Notes under the pieces: model-generated | What the model was told of the DNA's origin: nothing | Database searches by the model: none | What the model saw: only the letters and a program-made list of their open reading frames with translations | Part shown: positions 51,693-59,929 of the stretch, piece by piece | Layout: each line of letters starts with the position of its first letter | Position numbering within the stretch: the first letter of the stretch is position 1 | Assembly: GCA_030148025.1 (NCBI GenBank) | Contig: JASBUG010000010.1 | Coordinates: 62,001-126,000 of the forward strand | From: Flavobacteriaceae bacterium | GTDB taxonomy: Bacteria; Bacteroidota; Bacteroidia; Flavobacteriales; Flavobacteriaceae | Direction of reading: 5' to 3' | Length of the DNA: 64,000 bases | Translations under genes and position numbers: made by a program

Positions 51693-52331
51693 TTATCGCT
51701 TAGCTAAATATTCAGAAACACTATCTCTATTCTCTAAAATAGCTTCTTTTCCTTCTTCCCAGTTAGCTGGACAAACTTCACCATGCTTTTGAAAATGTGT
51801 ATAAGCATCAATCATTCTTAGGTATTCAGCTACGTTTCTTCCTACTGGCTCAACATTTACACTTTCATGAAATACTGTTCCTTCTTCATCAATTAAGTAT
51901 GTTGCTCTCCATGGTACGTAAGGACCGTCCATTGTGTAAGTATCAGTTTCTTCATCGTACACTTCATTACCAATTTGGTTGATTCCTAATACATCTGATA
52001 GGTTTCTGTTAGTATCAGCTAATAAAGAATAAGTAACACCTTCAATACCTCCTTGATCTTTTGGAGTGTTTAACCAAGCAAAGTGTACTTCTGGAGTATC
52101 AACTGAAGCACCAATTACTATAGTGTTTTTTGCTTCAAAATCTTTTAAAGCATCTTGAAATGCAAAGATCTCTGTTGGACAAACATAAGTGAAGTCTTTT
52201 GGATACCAGAATAACACTACTTTTTTGTTATTCTTCTTTGCTTCTTCTAATACATTTACTTTAAATGTATCTCCCATGTCGTTCATTGCATCAACACTTA
52301 GATCTGGGAATTTTTTACCTACTAATGACAT
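51693..52331 (-). CDS. 2-Cys peroxiredoxin (AhpC/TSA family)
   Basis: 212 aa from the ATG at 52331 (MSLVGKKFPDLS). Peroxidatic Cys51 in PKDFTYVCPTEIFAF and resolving Cys187 in HGEVCPANW. It detoxifies hydrogen peroxide and organic peroxides. The open frame extends to 52391, but a TATCTTTG box at 52378-52371 lies inside that extension, so the shorter start is right. First of three genes with thioredoxin and the DUF6952-type gene. Confidence 0.94.
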   Translation of the reverse strand: MSLVGKKFPDLSVDAMNDMGDTFKVNVLEEAKKNNKKVVLFWYPKDFTYVCPTEIFAFQDALKDFEAKNTIVIGASVDTPEVHFAWLNTPKDQGGIEGVTYSLLADTNRNLSDVLGINQIGNEVYDEETDTYTMDGPYVPWRATYLIDEEGTVFHESVNVEPVGRNVAEYLRMIDAYTHFQKHGEVCPANWEEGKEAILENRDSVSEYLAKR

Positions 52332-52370
52332 CTGTTTTTTTATTTTTAAGTTTAAAATTTTACTTGATAA

Positions 52371-52378
52371 CAAAGATA
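52371..52378 (-). promoter_or_regulatory. -7 box TATCTTTG for the peroxiredoxin operon
   Basis: TAnnTTTG on the minus strand, about 40 bp upstream of the start codon at 52331. Confidence 0.55.
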
Positions 52379-52473
52379 AAACAGAACACAAAAATGTAAT
52401 AGAAATTAGATTATAATTTTTTATCTAATTATAAATCTTATCTATAAATAAAATTGATTGTGATAAAATTAAT

Positions 52474-53937
52474 CTATTTAGAAGTTAATTGCCTTATTTT
52501 AATGTTTACGGCAGCAAAGAATAGCGTTGTAAACGGACTTAACCAGTTAAAAATAGCATAGCCAAAGTATTCAAAAACACCAACTCCTAAAACACCAGAT
52601 TGGTAAGCACCACAGGTGTTCCAAGGTATAAGAACCGAAGTTACAGTACCAGAGTCTTCAAGTGTTCTACTTAAGTTTTCAGGAGCTAAACCTCTATCTT
52701 CGTAAGCTTTTTTGAACATCTTTCCAGGAATAACAATGGCTAGATATTGATCACTAGCAATGGCGTTTAGTCCTAAACAACTTACCACAGTGCTAGCAAA
52801 TAAACCAAAAATAGTGTTTGCAAGTTTTAATAGTTCTTTAGTAATTCTGGCAAGAGCTCCAATAGCATCCATAACTCCACCAAAAACCATAGCACTTATA
52901 ATTAAGTATATAGTCCATAGCATTCCTTTCATACCACCAGCGGTAAATAGTTCGTTAAGTTTTTCATTATCAGTAACGATTTCAGTATCAACAAAAACAG
53001 CGTTGATTATTGATTTAAGACTAGATGATGAAATAGATTTTAATATTTCAGGTTGAAAAATAAAAGCAAAAACTGCAGCTAAAGTAACACCTGTTCCTAA
53101 TGCTATTAGCGGTTTGGTTTTTAAAAGTATTAATGCAATTACCACTCCAGGAACAATAAATAGCCATGGGCTGATATAAAATGTGGTATCTATAGTATTT
53201 AAGAGATTGCTTAGGTCTGCCGTTCCTGTAGTATCACTAGTAAAACTAATAATAGAGAACACTATTAGGGTGATAATAATTGTAGGAACAGTTGTTAAAG
53301 ACATATATCGTATATGCGTAAACAAATCGGTTCCAGCCATTGCCGGAGCTAAATTAGTAGTATCACTAAGAGGAGACATTTTATCACCAAAATACGCACC
53401 AGATATAACAGCACCAGCGATCATCCCTGTTGAGATACCTAAGGCGCTACCTATACCAATAAGAGCAATACCTACAGTGGCAGAGGTTGTCCATGAGCTT
53501 CCAGTTGCTATTGAAATAAGCGCAGCAATTATTACTGATGCAGGAAGAAAAATTTCTGGACTCAATACTTTTAATCCGTAATATACCATGGCAGGAATGA
53601 TTCCGCTAACCAACCAGGTACCAGCAAGTGCACCTACTAATAAAAGTATCATGATGGGTATAAAAACACTTTTTAGATTTTCCCAGATTTCAGATATCAT
53701 AATATTAATTGAAACTTTATTATAAAAACCAACAATAGATGCTATAATACCTCCAGTAATTAGAATATAATGGTTTGAATATTCCCCTAATAATTCACCA
53801 TCGGCAAAAAAGATATTGTAGGCTAACATAGCCATAAGCAACACCACAGGAATAATAGCTTCTATGAAGTTTAATTCTTTGTTTTCAATAATATTTTGAC
53901 CGTCTGCATCAATCTTTGAAATGTTGTTATCCTCCAT
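52474..53937 (-). CDS. NhaC-type Na+/H+ antiporter
   Basis: 487 aa with about 11-12 TM helices. Characteristic stretches are GSSWTTSATVGIALIGIGSALGI, ISGAYFGDKMSPLSDTTNLAPAMAGTDLF and the late LEDSGTVTSVLIPWNTCGAYQSGVLGV. All are signatures of NhaC, which exchanges Na+ for H+ and regulates cytoplasmic pH. Monocistronic by context. Fits a marine lifestyle. Confidence 0.93.
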   Translation of the reverse strand: MEDNNISKIDADGQNIIENKELNFIEAIIPVVLLMAMLAYNIFFADGELLGEYSNHYILITGGIIASIVGFYNKVSINIMISEIWENLKSVFIPIMILLLVGALAGTWLVSGIIPAMVYYGLKVLSPEIFLPASVIIAALISIATGSSWTTSATVGIALIGIGSALGISTGMIAGAVISGAYFGDKMSPLSDTTNLAPAMAGTDLFTHIRYMSLTTVPTIIITLIVFSIISFTSDTTGTADLSNLLNTIDTTFYISPWLFIVPGVVIALILLKTKPLIALGTGVTLAAVFAFIFQPEILKSISSSSLKSIINAVFVDTEIVTDNEKLNELFTAGGMKGMLWTIYLIISAMVFGGVMDAIGALARITKELLKLANTIFGLFASTVVSCLGLNAIASDQYLAIVIPGKMFKKAYEDRGLAPENLSRTLEDSGTVTSVLIPWNTCGAYQSGVLGVGVFEYFGYAIFNWLSPFTTLFFAAVNIKIRQLTSK

Positions 53938-54136
53938 ATTTAATTTTTTAGAAGCGTAATGTTACGATTTTCATGAATGCTATGCAAATCAATTTAGTTA
54001 TGCACATTTCTTCTGTAAGAACTAAATTTTGTTCACATGAATAATGCAAAATTTATTTTACATTAGTAACCACTTCGTTAGTCCGTGTAATTATTTTTAT
54101 AGAATTATCAATAATTTATCAATAAAATAATTCACG

Positions 54137-54144
54137 TACTTTTG
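54137..54144 (+). promoter_or_regulatory. -7 box TACTTTTG
   Basis: Matches TAnnTTTG. Its last three bases are the longest-frame TTG start (54142), while the ATG at 54157 gives the conserved N-terminus. Confidence 0.5.
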
Positions 54145-54156
54145 TTTGAGATACTT

Positions 54157-55179
54157 ATGGATTCATTAACTCAAGTTGTATTAGGAGCTGCCTGTGGCGA
54201 AGTTGCTTTAGGTAAAAAAATAGGCAATAAAGCTTTGTTGTTTGGCGCTATTGGTGGCACTATTCCAGATCTTGATGTTATAATTGGAAGTTGGTTCTAT
54301 GCTAACGAAATAGACGCTATGGCTTTTCATAGAGGGTTTATGCACTCTTTAGTTTTTGCGTTATTTATTCCGTTAATTATTGGCCCCATAGCTCATTGGT
54401 TATACAATCGCGGAAAACGATTTGGTACGACTACCCAGATGGATTGGATATGGTTGTTTTTTCTTTCAATCTTTACGCATCCAATTTTAGATAGTTTTAC
54501 ACCTTATGGTACGCAATTGTTTCTGCCATTTTCAAATTATCGAGTGGCTTTTAATAATATTTCGGTTGTAGATCCCTTTTATACATTACCATTTTTGTTG
54601 TGCCTTATAATTGCGATGTTTTATAAACGGACTAGCAAAAAGCGAAAAAAAGTTACTTGGGCAGGAATTTATATTAGCTCTTTCTATATGGTGTTAACCT
54701 TAGTTAATAAGGTGTATATTAATTCGGTGTACAAAAAATCGCTAGATGAAAAGGGTGTTGTTTTTGAACGTTTTCAAACCCAACCTACAATATTTAATAA
54801 TATACTTTGGTATGGTATTGCAGAGAATAAAGAACATTATTATGTTGGTTTTTATTCGTTATTCGACACGGCTTCTGGAGTTACTAATTGGCAAAAATTA
54901 CCCAAAAATCATCATTTGATTTCTGATGATAATCATGATTTAAATACACTAGCATGGTTTAGTAATGGCTATTACAACTTAATACCTCAGGAAGAAGCAA
55001 ATACGTTTAGGTATAATGATTTGAGGTATCCTTTGCTAAATGAGGATGATCCTAACTCGTCTGTGTTTAGTTTTACTATAAAAAAAGAAGGAGAGCGTTG
55101 GAACACTCTCCCGTTTAATGGTAAACCTCCATCTAGTGAAGATCTAAAAGTATTTTTTGATAGAATAAAAGGACGTTAG
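54157..55179 (+). CDS. Metal-dependent inner-membrane hydrolase (DUF457/YdjM-like)
   Basis: 340 aa from the ATG at 54157 (MDSLTQVVLGAACGEVALGKKIGNKALLFGA...), the typical family start. GTIPDLDVIIGSW and AFHRGFMHSL supply Asp/His ligands, and TM helices include LVFALFIPLIIGPIAHWLY and WLFFLSIFTHPILDSFTPYGTQL. The C-terminal 150 residues are soluble. Function poorly known; YdjM is membrane-associated. The stop overlaps the stop of the convergent methionine-gamma-lyase-like gene by 4 bp. Confidence 0.85.
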   Translation: MDSLTQVVLGAACGEVALGKKIGNKALLFGAIGGTIPDLDVIIGSWFYANEIDAMAFHRGFMHSLVFALFIPLIIGPIAHWLYNRGKRFGTTTQMDWIWLFFLSIFTHPILDSFTPYGTQLFLPFSNYRVAFNNISVVDPFYTLPFLLCLIIAMFYKRTSKKRKKVTWAGIYISSFYMVLTLVNKVYINSVYKKSLDEKGVVFERFQTQPTIFNNILWYGIAENKEHYYVGFYSLFDTASGVTNWQKLPKNHHLISDDNHDLNTLAWFSNGYYNLIPQEEANTFRYNDLRYPLLNEDDPNSSVFSFTIKKEGERWNTLPFNGKPPSSEDLKVFFDRIKGR

Positions 55180-56390
55180 ACCAATTCTGGTTGTAGAATA
55201 TTTAATTCTACCATACATTCTTTCATCATGTTGTATGTGCGTTCTATATCTTCATCCAGACCAATAGAAAATCTAATAAGCCCATCGCTTAGTCCCATTT
55301 CAGCTTGTTCTTCTTCTGGGATTTCAGATGATGTTGATGTACCTGGAGCACTAAAAAGTGTTTTATAAAATCCTAAACTTACTGCAAGGTATCCTAAATT
55401 ACGCTCTTGCATAAGCTCCATTAATTCGTTGGCTTTTTCTAAGGAACCTACATCTATAGTTAACATGCCTCCAAAACCATAATTATCATTCATCATGCTC
55501 TTAAATAGCTCGTGTGAAGGGTGTGAAGCTAAACCTGGATATACAGTTTTTAAACCGTCATTTTCAAATTTTTCAGCAAGATAATGGGCATTCTTACTGT
55601 GCTGTTTCATACGAATGTGAAGGGTTCTCATATTCTTTAAAACAGATGCAGATCTTAAGCTATCCATTGTAGAACCTAAAAGCATTGATGCGCCATCATT
55701 TACATTTCTTAAAGCATCGATAAATTCTTGAGTACCACAAACAACGCCACCAACCGTATCGCTAGATCCGTTTATGAATTTAGTTAAACTATGTACTACA
55801 ATATCTGCTCCAAGTTTTGCTGGAGAAATAGATAGTGGCGAGAAGGTATTATCTACAACTAATTTTAAATTATATTGTTTTGCAAGCTTTGATAAACCAG
55901 CAATATCTGCAACTTCTAGTAACGGATTACTAACAGACTCGCAGTAAAGTACCTTAGTGTTTTTGGTAATTGCAGCCTCAACTACATCAAGCTTTGTGAT
56001 GTCAACAAAAGAGGTGGCAATGTTTAATCTAGGGGTGAAATTCTTTAAAAATGCATAGGTTCCTCCATAAATGGTTCTACTAGAAACAATGTGATCACCA
56101 GATTGACAAAGCTGTAATAACACAGGCGTGATTGCTCCCATACCAGAAGCCGAAACGTTAGCTGTTTCAGTACCTTCCATAGCTGCTAAAGCTTCCCCTA
56201 AATAAAGGTTAGAAGGCGATGTATGACGAGAATATAAATAGCAGCCATCTGCATTTCCTTCAAAAGTGTCGAACATTGTTTTTGCAGATAGAAAGGTGTA
56301 GGTTGAAGAGTCTGAAATAGAAGGGTTTACGCCTCCAAATTCACCAAAATATTGTAAATCCTGTATGTTGTTTGCTGGTTTAAATGACAT
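55176..56390 (-). CDS. Cys/Met-metabolism PLP enzyme (methionine gamma-lyase-like)
   Basis: 404 aa. PLP Lys in VVHSLTKFINGSSDTVGGVV, phosphate site SASGMGAITPVLLQL, Asp in LKLVVDNTFSPL and SSRTIYGGTYAFL. The late GLIRFSIGLDEDIERTYNMM closes the fold. The family includes methionine gamma-lyase, cystathionine gamma-lyase/synthase and O-acetylhomoserine sulfhydrylase. Divergence from an Lrp-type regulator 165 bp away favours a catabolic role in amino-acid degradation, as for MGL operons. Confidence 0.85.
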   Translation of the reverse strand: MSFKPANNIQDLQYFGEFGGVNPSISDSSTYTFLSAKTMFDTFEGNADGCYLYSRHTSPSNLYLGEALAAMEGTETANVSASGMGAITPVLLQLCQSGDHIVSSRTIYGGTYAFLKNFTPRLNIATSFVDITKLDVVEAAITKNTKVLYCESVSNPLLEVADIAGLSKLAKQYNLKLVVDNTFSPLSISPAKLGADIVVHSLTKFINGSSDTVGGVVCGTQEFIDALRNVNDGASMLLGSTMDSLRSASVLKNMRTLHIRMKQHSKNAHYLAEKFENDGLKTVYPGLASHPSHELFKSMMNDNYGFGGMLTIDVGSLEKANELMELMQERNLGYLAVSLGFYKTLFSAPGTSTSSEIPEEEQAEMGLSDGLIRFSIGLDEDIERTYNMMKECMVELNILQPELV

Positions 56391-56555
56391 CGTTATAGTT
56401 TTTAAGTAATATTATTGTTCAAAGTTCCGTTAAATCCGATTAAAAATCAATAGATATCTTTATGATTAGAAAATAAATCTATGATTTTTGCTATTATTTG
56501 AATATTAATAAGTAAATTTAGAATTGCTATTATCAACACCAAAAAAACTACGATT

Positions 56556-57014
56556 ATGAAATTTGATGCTATCGATAAGAATCTTTTAGAATTATTACAA
56601 GAGGACAGTAAGCAAACCAATAAAGAACTGTCTAATAAGTTAATTTTATCTGTAACCGCTGTATATGAACGCATTAAAAAGCTTGAAAAAGCAGGCGTTA
56701 TTAAAAAGTATGTTGCGTTAGTAGATAAAGAAAAAGTGCATAAACCATTTGTGGTATTCTGTAATATTAAACTAATTCAGCATACTCAGGAATATGTTGT
56801 AAAGTTTGAAAAGGAAGTCGCTAATTTAAGTGAAGTGGTAGAATGTTACCACATAAGTGGCGATTACGATTATTTATTAAAAGTACTCGTTGAAGATATG
56901 CAGGCGTATAGAGACTTTATGGTTAAAAAATTAACAACTATTAGTCATATTGGGAGTACTCATAGTGCGTTTATGATCAACGAGGTAAAGTATACAACGG
57001 CAATTAATGTTTAA
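56556..57014 (+). CDS. Lrp/AsnC-family transcriptional regulator
   Basis: 152 aa. The N-terminal HTH is AIDKNLLELLQEDSKQTNKELSNKLILSVTAVYERIKKLEKAGVI. The C-terminal RAM domain (CYHISGDYDYLLKVLVEDMQAYRDFMV) binds amino acids. Divergent from the methionine-gamma-lyase-like gene, its probable target. Overlaps the next gene by 8 bp. Confidence 0.94.
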   Translation: MKFDAIDKNLLELLQEDSKQTNKELSNKLILSVTAVYERIKKLEKAGVIKKYVALVDKEKVHKPFVVFCNIKLIQHTQEYVVKFEKEVANLSEVVECYHISGDYDYLLKVLVEDMQAYRDFMVKKLTTISHIGSTHSAFMINEVKYTTAINV

Positions 57015-57645
57015 ATTAATAGAAACAACATCTTTTAAAATAGTTGAATTAATAACATTATTTATAGTGTTACCAGTTAGTTTTATTTTTGAATATTCTG
57101 GCTGGACAAAAGTAATTTTAAGCTTACTGGCTTTTGTTTACATTGTTTTTGTATTGTTAAAGGTTTACAATAATAAGTTTAAGTTAGCGCCCAATTTGAA
57201 CTGGAAACTTTTCTGGAAAGAGACTTTTGTGAAGTTAGCTGTTATTATTGTAATAACAACAATCTATGTTTTTTTTGTAGATAGAGACAATTTGTTTGGG
57301 GTGCTTTTTAATAAACCATTGTTGTGGCTTATTATTTTATTTGTTTACAGTATTACGTCTGTATATCCACAAGAGTTAATTTACAGAACATTTTTTTTCC
57401 AGCGTTATGAGGCTTTATTTAAAAGTAAAACAACATTTATTGCTGTAAATGCTGTTATTTTTTCTTTAGCACATCTATTATTCTGGAATGTTTTGGTATT
57501 GTTTTTAACCTTAGTTGGAGGCGTATTCTTTGCATTATCCTATTACAAAACAAGATCTACACTTTTGGTATCAATAGAGCATGCTATTTATGGATGTTGG
57601 CTTTTTACAGTAGGAATGGGTAATATGCTAGGATTCCCTTCATAG
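57007..57645 (+). CDS. CPBP-family intramembrane metalloprotease-like protein
   Basis: 212 aa, about seven TM helices. Motif 1 is YPQELIYRTFFFQRY (Q-E-x-x-Y-R, with Gln instead of the first Glu of EExxxR). Motif 2 is VIFSLAHLLFWN, and motif 3 includes SIEHAIYGCWLF. This is the CPBP/Abi family; the missing first Glu is common among divergent members. Follows the lrp gene with an 8-bp overlap. Confidence 0.85.
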   Translation: MFKLIETTSFKIVELITLFIVLPVSFIFEYSGWTKVILSLLAFVYIVFVLLKVYNNKFKLAPNLNWKLFWKETFVKLAVIIVITTIYVFFVDRDNLFGVLFNKPLLWLIILFVYSITSVYPQELIYRTFFFQRYEALFKSKTTFIAVNAVIFSLAHLLFWNVLVLFLTLVGGVFFALSYYKTRSTLLVSIEHAIYGCWLFTVGMGNMLGFPS

Positions 57646-57653
57646 ATATGTTT

Positions 57654-58889
57654 CTAGTACCAGCGTTTCTTTTTCTTTTTTGAAGCGACAGATTTACGTC
57701 CTTTTTTGTATTTACTGCCTTTCTTTTTATGTATTTCTGGTTTTGCTTTTGGATCTAGAGGATAAGGATGATCCTCTACTATTGTAATAACGCCCTCCAT
57801 TAAACTTTGAATAGCTTTAGCATACGGTTTTTCATCAGCTGAGCAAAACGAATAAGAAGCACCCAGGTTACCAGCCCTTCCTGTTCTACCTATTCTATGT
57901 ACGTAGGTTTCAGCGATGTTTGGAAGATCAAAATTTATCACAGCATCTAACTTATCAATATCGATTCCTCTGGCAGCAACATCGGTAGCAATAAGAATGT
58001 TTACCTCTTTATTTTTAAACCTGTTTAAGGCTGTTTGTCTTGCTGTTTGCGATTTATCGCCATGAATACTATCTACTTTATAGTTGTTTTTTAATAAGGT
58101 TTTTTCAAGCTTATCTACACCAAATTTAGTACGTCTGAAAATAATGATATGCCCTTTTACAGTATTGCGTAATAGGTGCAAACACAATTCATTTTTCTTA
58201 GGTTTTGGAACATAATAGAGTTGTTGTTCAATGCTATTATTTTGGGTGTAAGGCTTAGAAATTTCAATTCTTTTTGGAGCATTTAAAATTTCATTGGCAA
58301 GTTGCTCAATGCTTGGTGGAATTGTAGCAGAAAATAATAAGGATTGTTTGGTTTTAGGGCAAAGACGTTCAATTTTTTTGACATCATCTATAAAGCCCAT
58401 GCTTAGCATAAGATCTGCTTCATCCAAAACAAATGTTTCTACATAATCTAGATTTACCAGATCCTGTTTATGTAAATCAAGCAAGCGTCCAGGAGTAGCT
58501 ACCAAAATATCGATTCCTTTTTTAAGAATATCTTTTTGAGGCTCAATAGAGGTTCCTCCAAAAACTACCGATGTTCTTAAATTGCTATACTTAGAGTAGA
58601 TCTTAAAATTATTTGAAATTTGAACAGCAAGTTCCCTGGTAGGACTTAGAACCAAAGCTTTTATTTGCTTCCTTTTTTTAGAGTGATCTACCGTTTTTAT
58701 CAATACATCTATAATTGGTAAGGCAAAAGAAGCTGTTTTACCTGTACCAGTTTCTGCCGAAACAATAACATCATTTCCATCAATAACTGTCGGAATTGTT
58801 TTTTCTTGAACAGGAGTAGGGTTAGTATAATCTAGTTCAACTAGTTTTTTTAGTATAGATTTCTCTAAATTAAGTTCAGCAAATGTCAT
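57654..58889 (-). CDS. DEAD-box RNA helicase
   Basis: 411 aa. Q motif FAELNLEKSILKKLVELDYTNPTPVQ, Walker A AETGTGKT, PTRELA, DEAD in VLDEADLML, SAT in LFSATIPPS, ATDVAARGIDID and HRIGRTGR. The C-terminus is a lysine-rich tail (KKKGSKYKKGRKSVASKKKKK) that binds RNA. An RhlE-type member involved in RNA remodelling. The YwbE-like gene lies 17 bp upstream. Confidence 0.95.
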   Translation of the reverse strand: MTFAELNLEKSILKKLVELDYTNPTPVQEKTIPTVIDGNDVIVSAETGTGKTASFALPIIDVLIKTVDHSKKRKQIKALVLSPTRELAVQISNNFKIYSKYSNLRTSVVFGGTSIEPQKDILKKGIDILVATPGRLLDLHKQDLVNLDYVETFVLDEADLMLSMGFIDDVKKIERLCPKTKQSLLFSATIPPSIEQLANEILNAPKRIEISKPYTQNNSIEQQLYYVPKPKKNELCLHLLRNTVKGHIIIFRRTKFGVDKLEKTLLKNNYKVDSIHGDKSQTARQTALNRFKNKEVNILIATDVAARGIDIDKLDAVINFDLPNIAETYVHRIGRTGRAGNLGASYSFCSADEKPYAKAIQSLMEGVITIVEDHPYPLDPKAKPEIHKKKGSKYKKGRKSVASKKKKKRWY

Positions 58890-58906
58890 GTTAATATGTC
58901 ATAAGA

Positions 58907-59110
58907 TTAAACGTCTAAAACATGTTTTACACGACCAATTTCTCCCGACTCGAGTTGTACTTTAATACCGTGAGGATGTGTTGACGATTTTGTAAGTATT
59001 CTATTTATAACACCTATGGTAAGCTTACCAGTACGCTGATCTTGTTTTTTAACGATCTCTACTTTCTTACCAATTTGGATGTGTTTTCGGTGTTTACCAT
59101 CCAATACCAT
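58907..59110 (-). CDS. YwbE-family small protein
   Basis: 67 aa with the family pattern GKHRKHIQIGKKVEIVKKQDQRTGKLTIGVINRILTKSSTHPHGIKVQLESGEIGRVK. Such proteins are small, basic and of unknown function, possibly RNA-linked. It is encoded 17 bp before the DEAD-box gene, a repeated association that supports an RNA role. Confidence 0.88.
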   Translation of the reverse strand: MVLDGKHRKHIQIGKKVEIVKKQDQRTGKLTIGVINRILTKSSTHPHGIKVQLESGEIGRVKHVLDV

Positions 59111-59138
59111 AAATGCATTTATTGAAGTTACAGCGGTT

Positions 59139-59342
59139 TTAAGAAACTTTATCTAGACTTTTCCCATTTTTATACTCACCTAGAACTATTACGTCTTTGG
59201 TTTTTTCGTATTCTTTAATGGCAAATTCCATTTGTCGTCTATTATCTCTTCTTATTTTTATACCTGTTTTTGACCCTCTATTTCTTATCTCAATATAGAA
59301 TCCGTCTCTTAAATCTAAAGGTTTTGTTGGAGGTCTTCCCAT
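59139..59342 (-). CDS. Small basic hypothetical protein
   Basis: 67 aa with a basic start (MGRPPTKPLDLRDGFYIEIRNRGSKTG) and a helical middle (RRQMEFAIKEYEKTKDVIVLGEY). It lies 28 bp upstream of the YwbE-like gene on the same strand. It reads like small proteins conserved in Flavobacteriia, but I assign no function. Confidence 0.65.
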   Translation of the reverse strand: MGRPPTKPLDLRDGFYIEIRNRGSKTGIKIRRDNRRQMEFAIKEYEKTKDVIVLGEYKNGKSLDKVS

Positions 59343-59497
59343 AATCTCTATATACTTTTATAAACTGCTGATTATATATTTGATGCTGTAAACATAAAAT
59401 CAAGCAAGCAAAGATACAATAAGTTTGACTTTGAATAATATAATATCATAGATTAATCTTATTGTATTATAATTTTGTTGTTTTAAATATACACAAT

Positions 59498-59707
59498 TTA
59501 ATCTTTCATTGTAAATCCTATTTTAATTGTAACCTGCCAGCGCTCTATACTACCGTTTACAATATTCCCTCTGGTTTCTACAACTTCAAACCATCTTAAA
59601 TTTTGAACAGACCGAGATGCTTTATATAATGCATTTTTTATAGCATCATCACTAGATTCTTCAGATGTGCCTATAATTTCAATTTTTTTGTACACATGAT
59701 CTTCCAT
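59498..59707 (-). CDS. Dodecin-family flavin-binding protein
   Basis: 69 aa from MEDHVYKK (ATG at 59707; an ATG at 59716 adds three residues). Dodecin pattern: VYKKIEIIGTSEESSDDAIKNALYKASRSVQNLRWFEVVETRGNI...RWQVTIKIGF. The Trp in LRWFEV stacks flavins in the dodecameric shell. Stores or buffers flavin. Stand-alone. Confidence 0.92.
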   Translation of the reverse strand: MEDHVYKKIEIIGTSEESSDDAIKNALYKASRSVQNLRWFEVVETRGNIVNGSIERWQVTIKIGFTMKD

Positions 59708-59884
59708 AATTAACATTTTTTAAGGTGGCTACTTAAGATACGAAATTTTAAATAAAGTGTTATAATCAAGGGGTTATGATGATTTTGAAAACTGCCGATT
59801 CATTGGTCAAAATAAAAAATAACTAGTAAAAAAGATTTAAAAAATTCGATCTTTAAATTAGTTCTCTATGTAAATATATGTTCG

Positions 59885-59892
59885 TATTTTTG
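59885..59892 (+). promoter_or_regulatory. -7 box TATTTTTG for lpdA
   Basis: Exact TAnnTTTG match 38 bp upstream of the lpdA ATG. The -33 TTG is weak. Confidence 0.5.
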
Positions 59893-59929
59893 TATTCGAT
59901 TTTTAAAAAATAACTACAAAAAAAATCTT

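Noticed and set aside
55176-56390. Exact assignment as methionine gamma-lyase (megL)
   Set aside because: The fold does not by itself separate MGL from cystathionine gamma-lyase/synthase; only the divergent Lrp gene suggests it, so no symbol is given.
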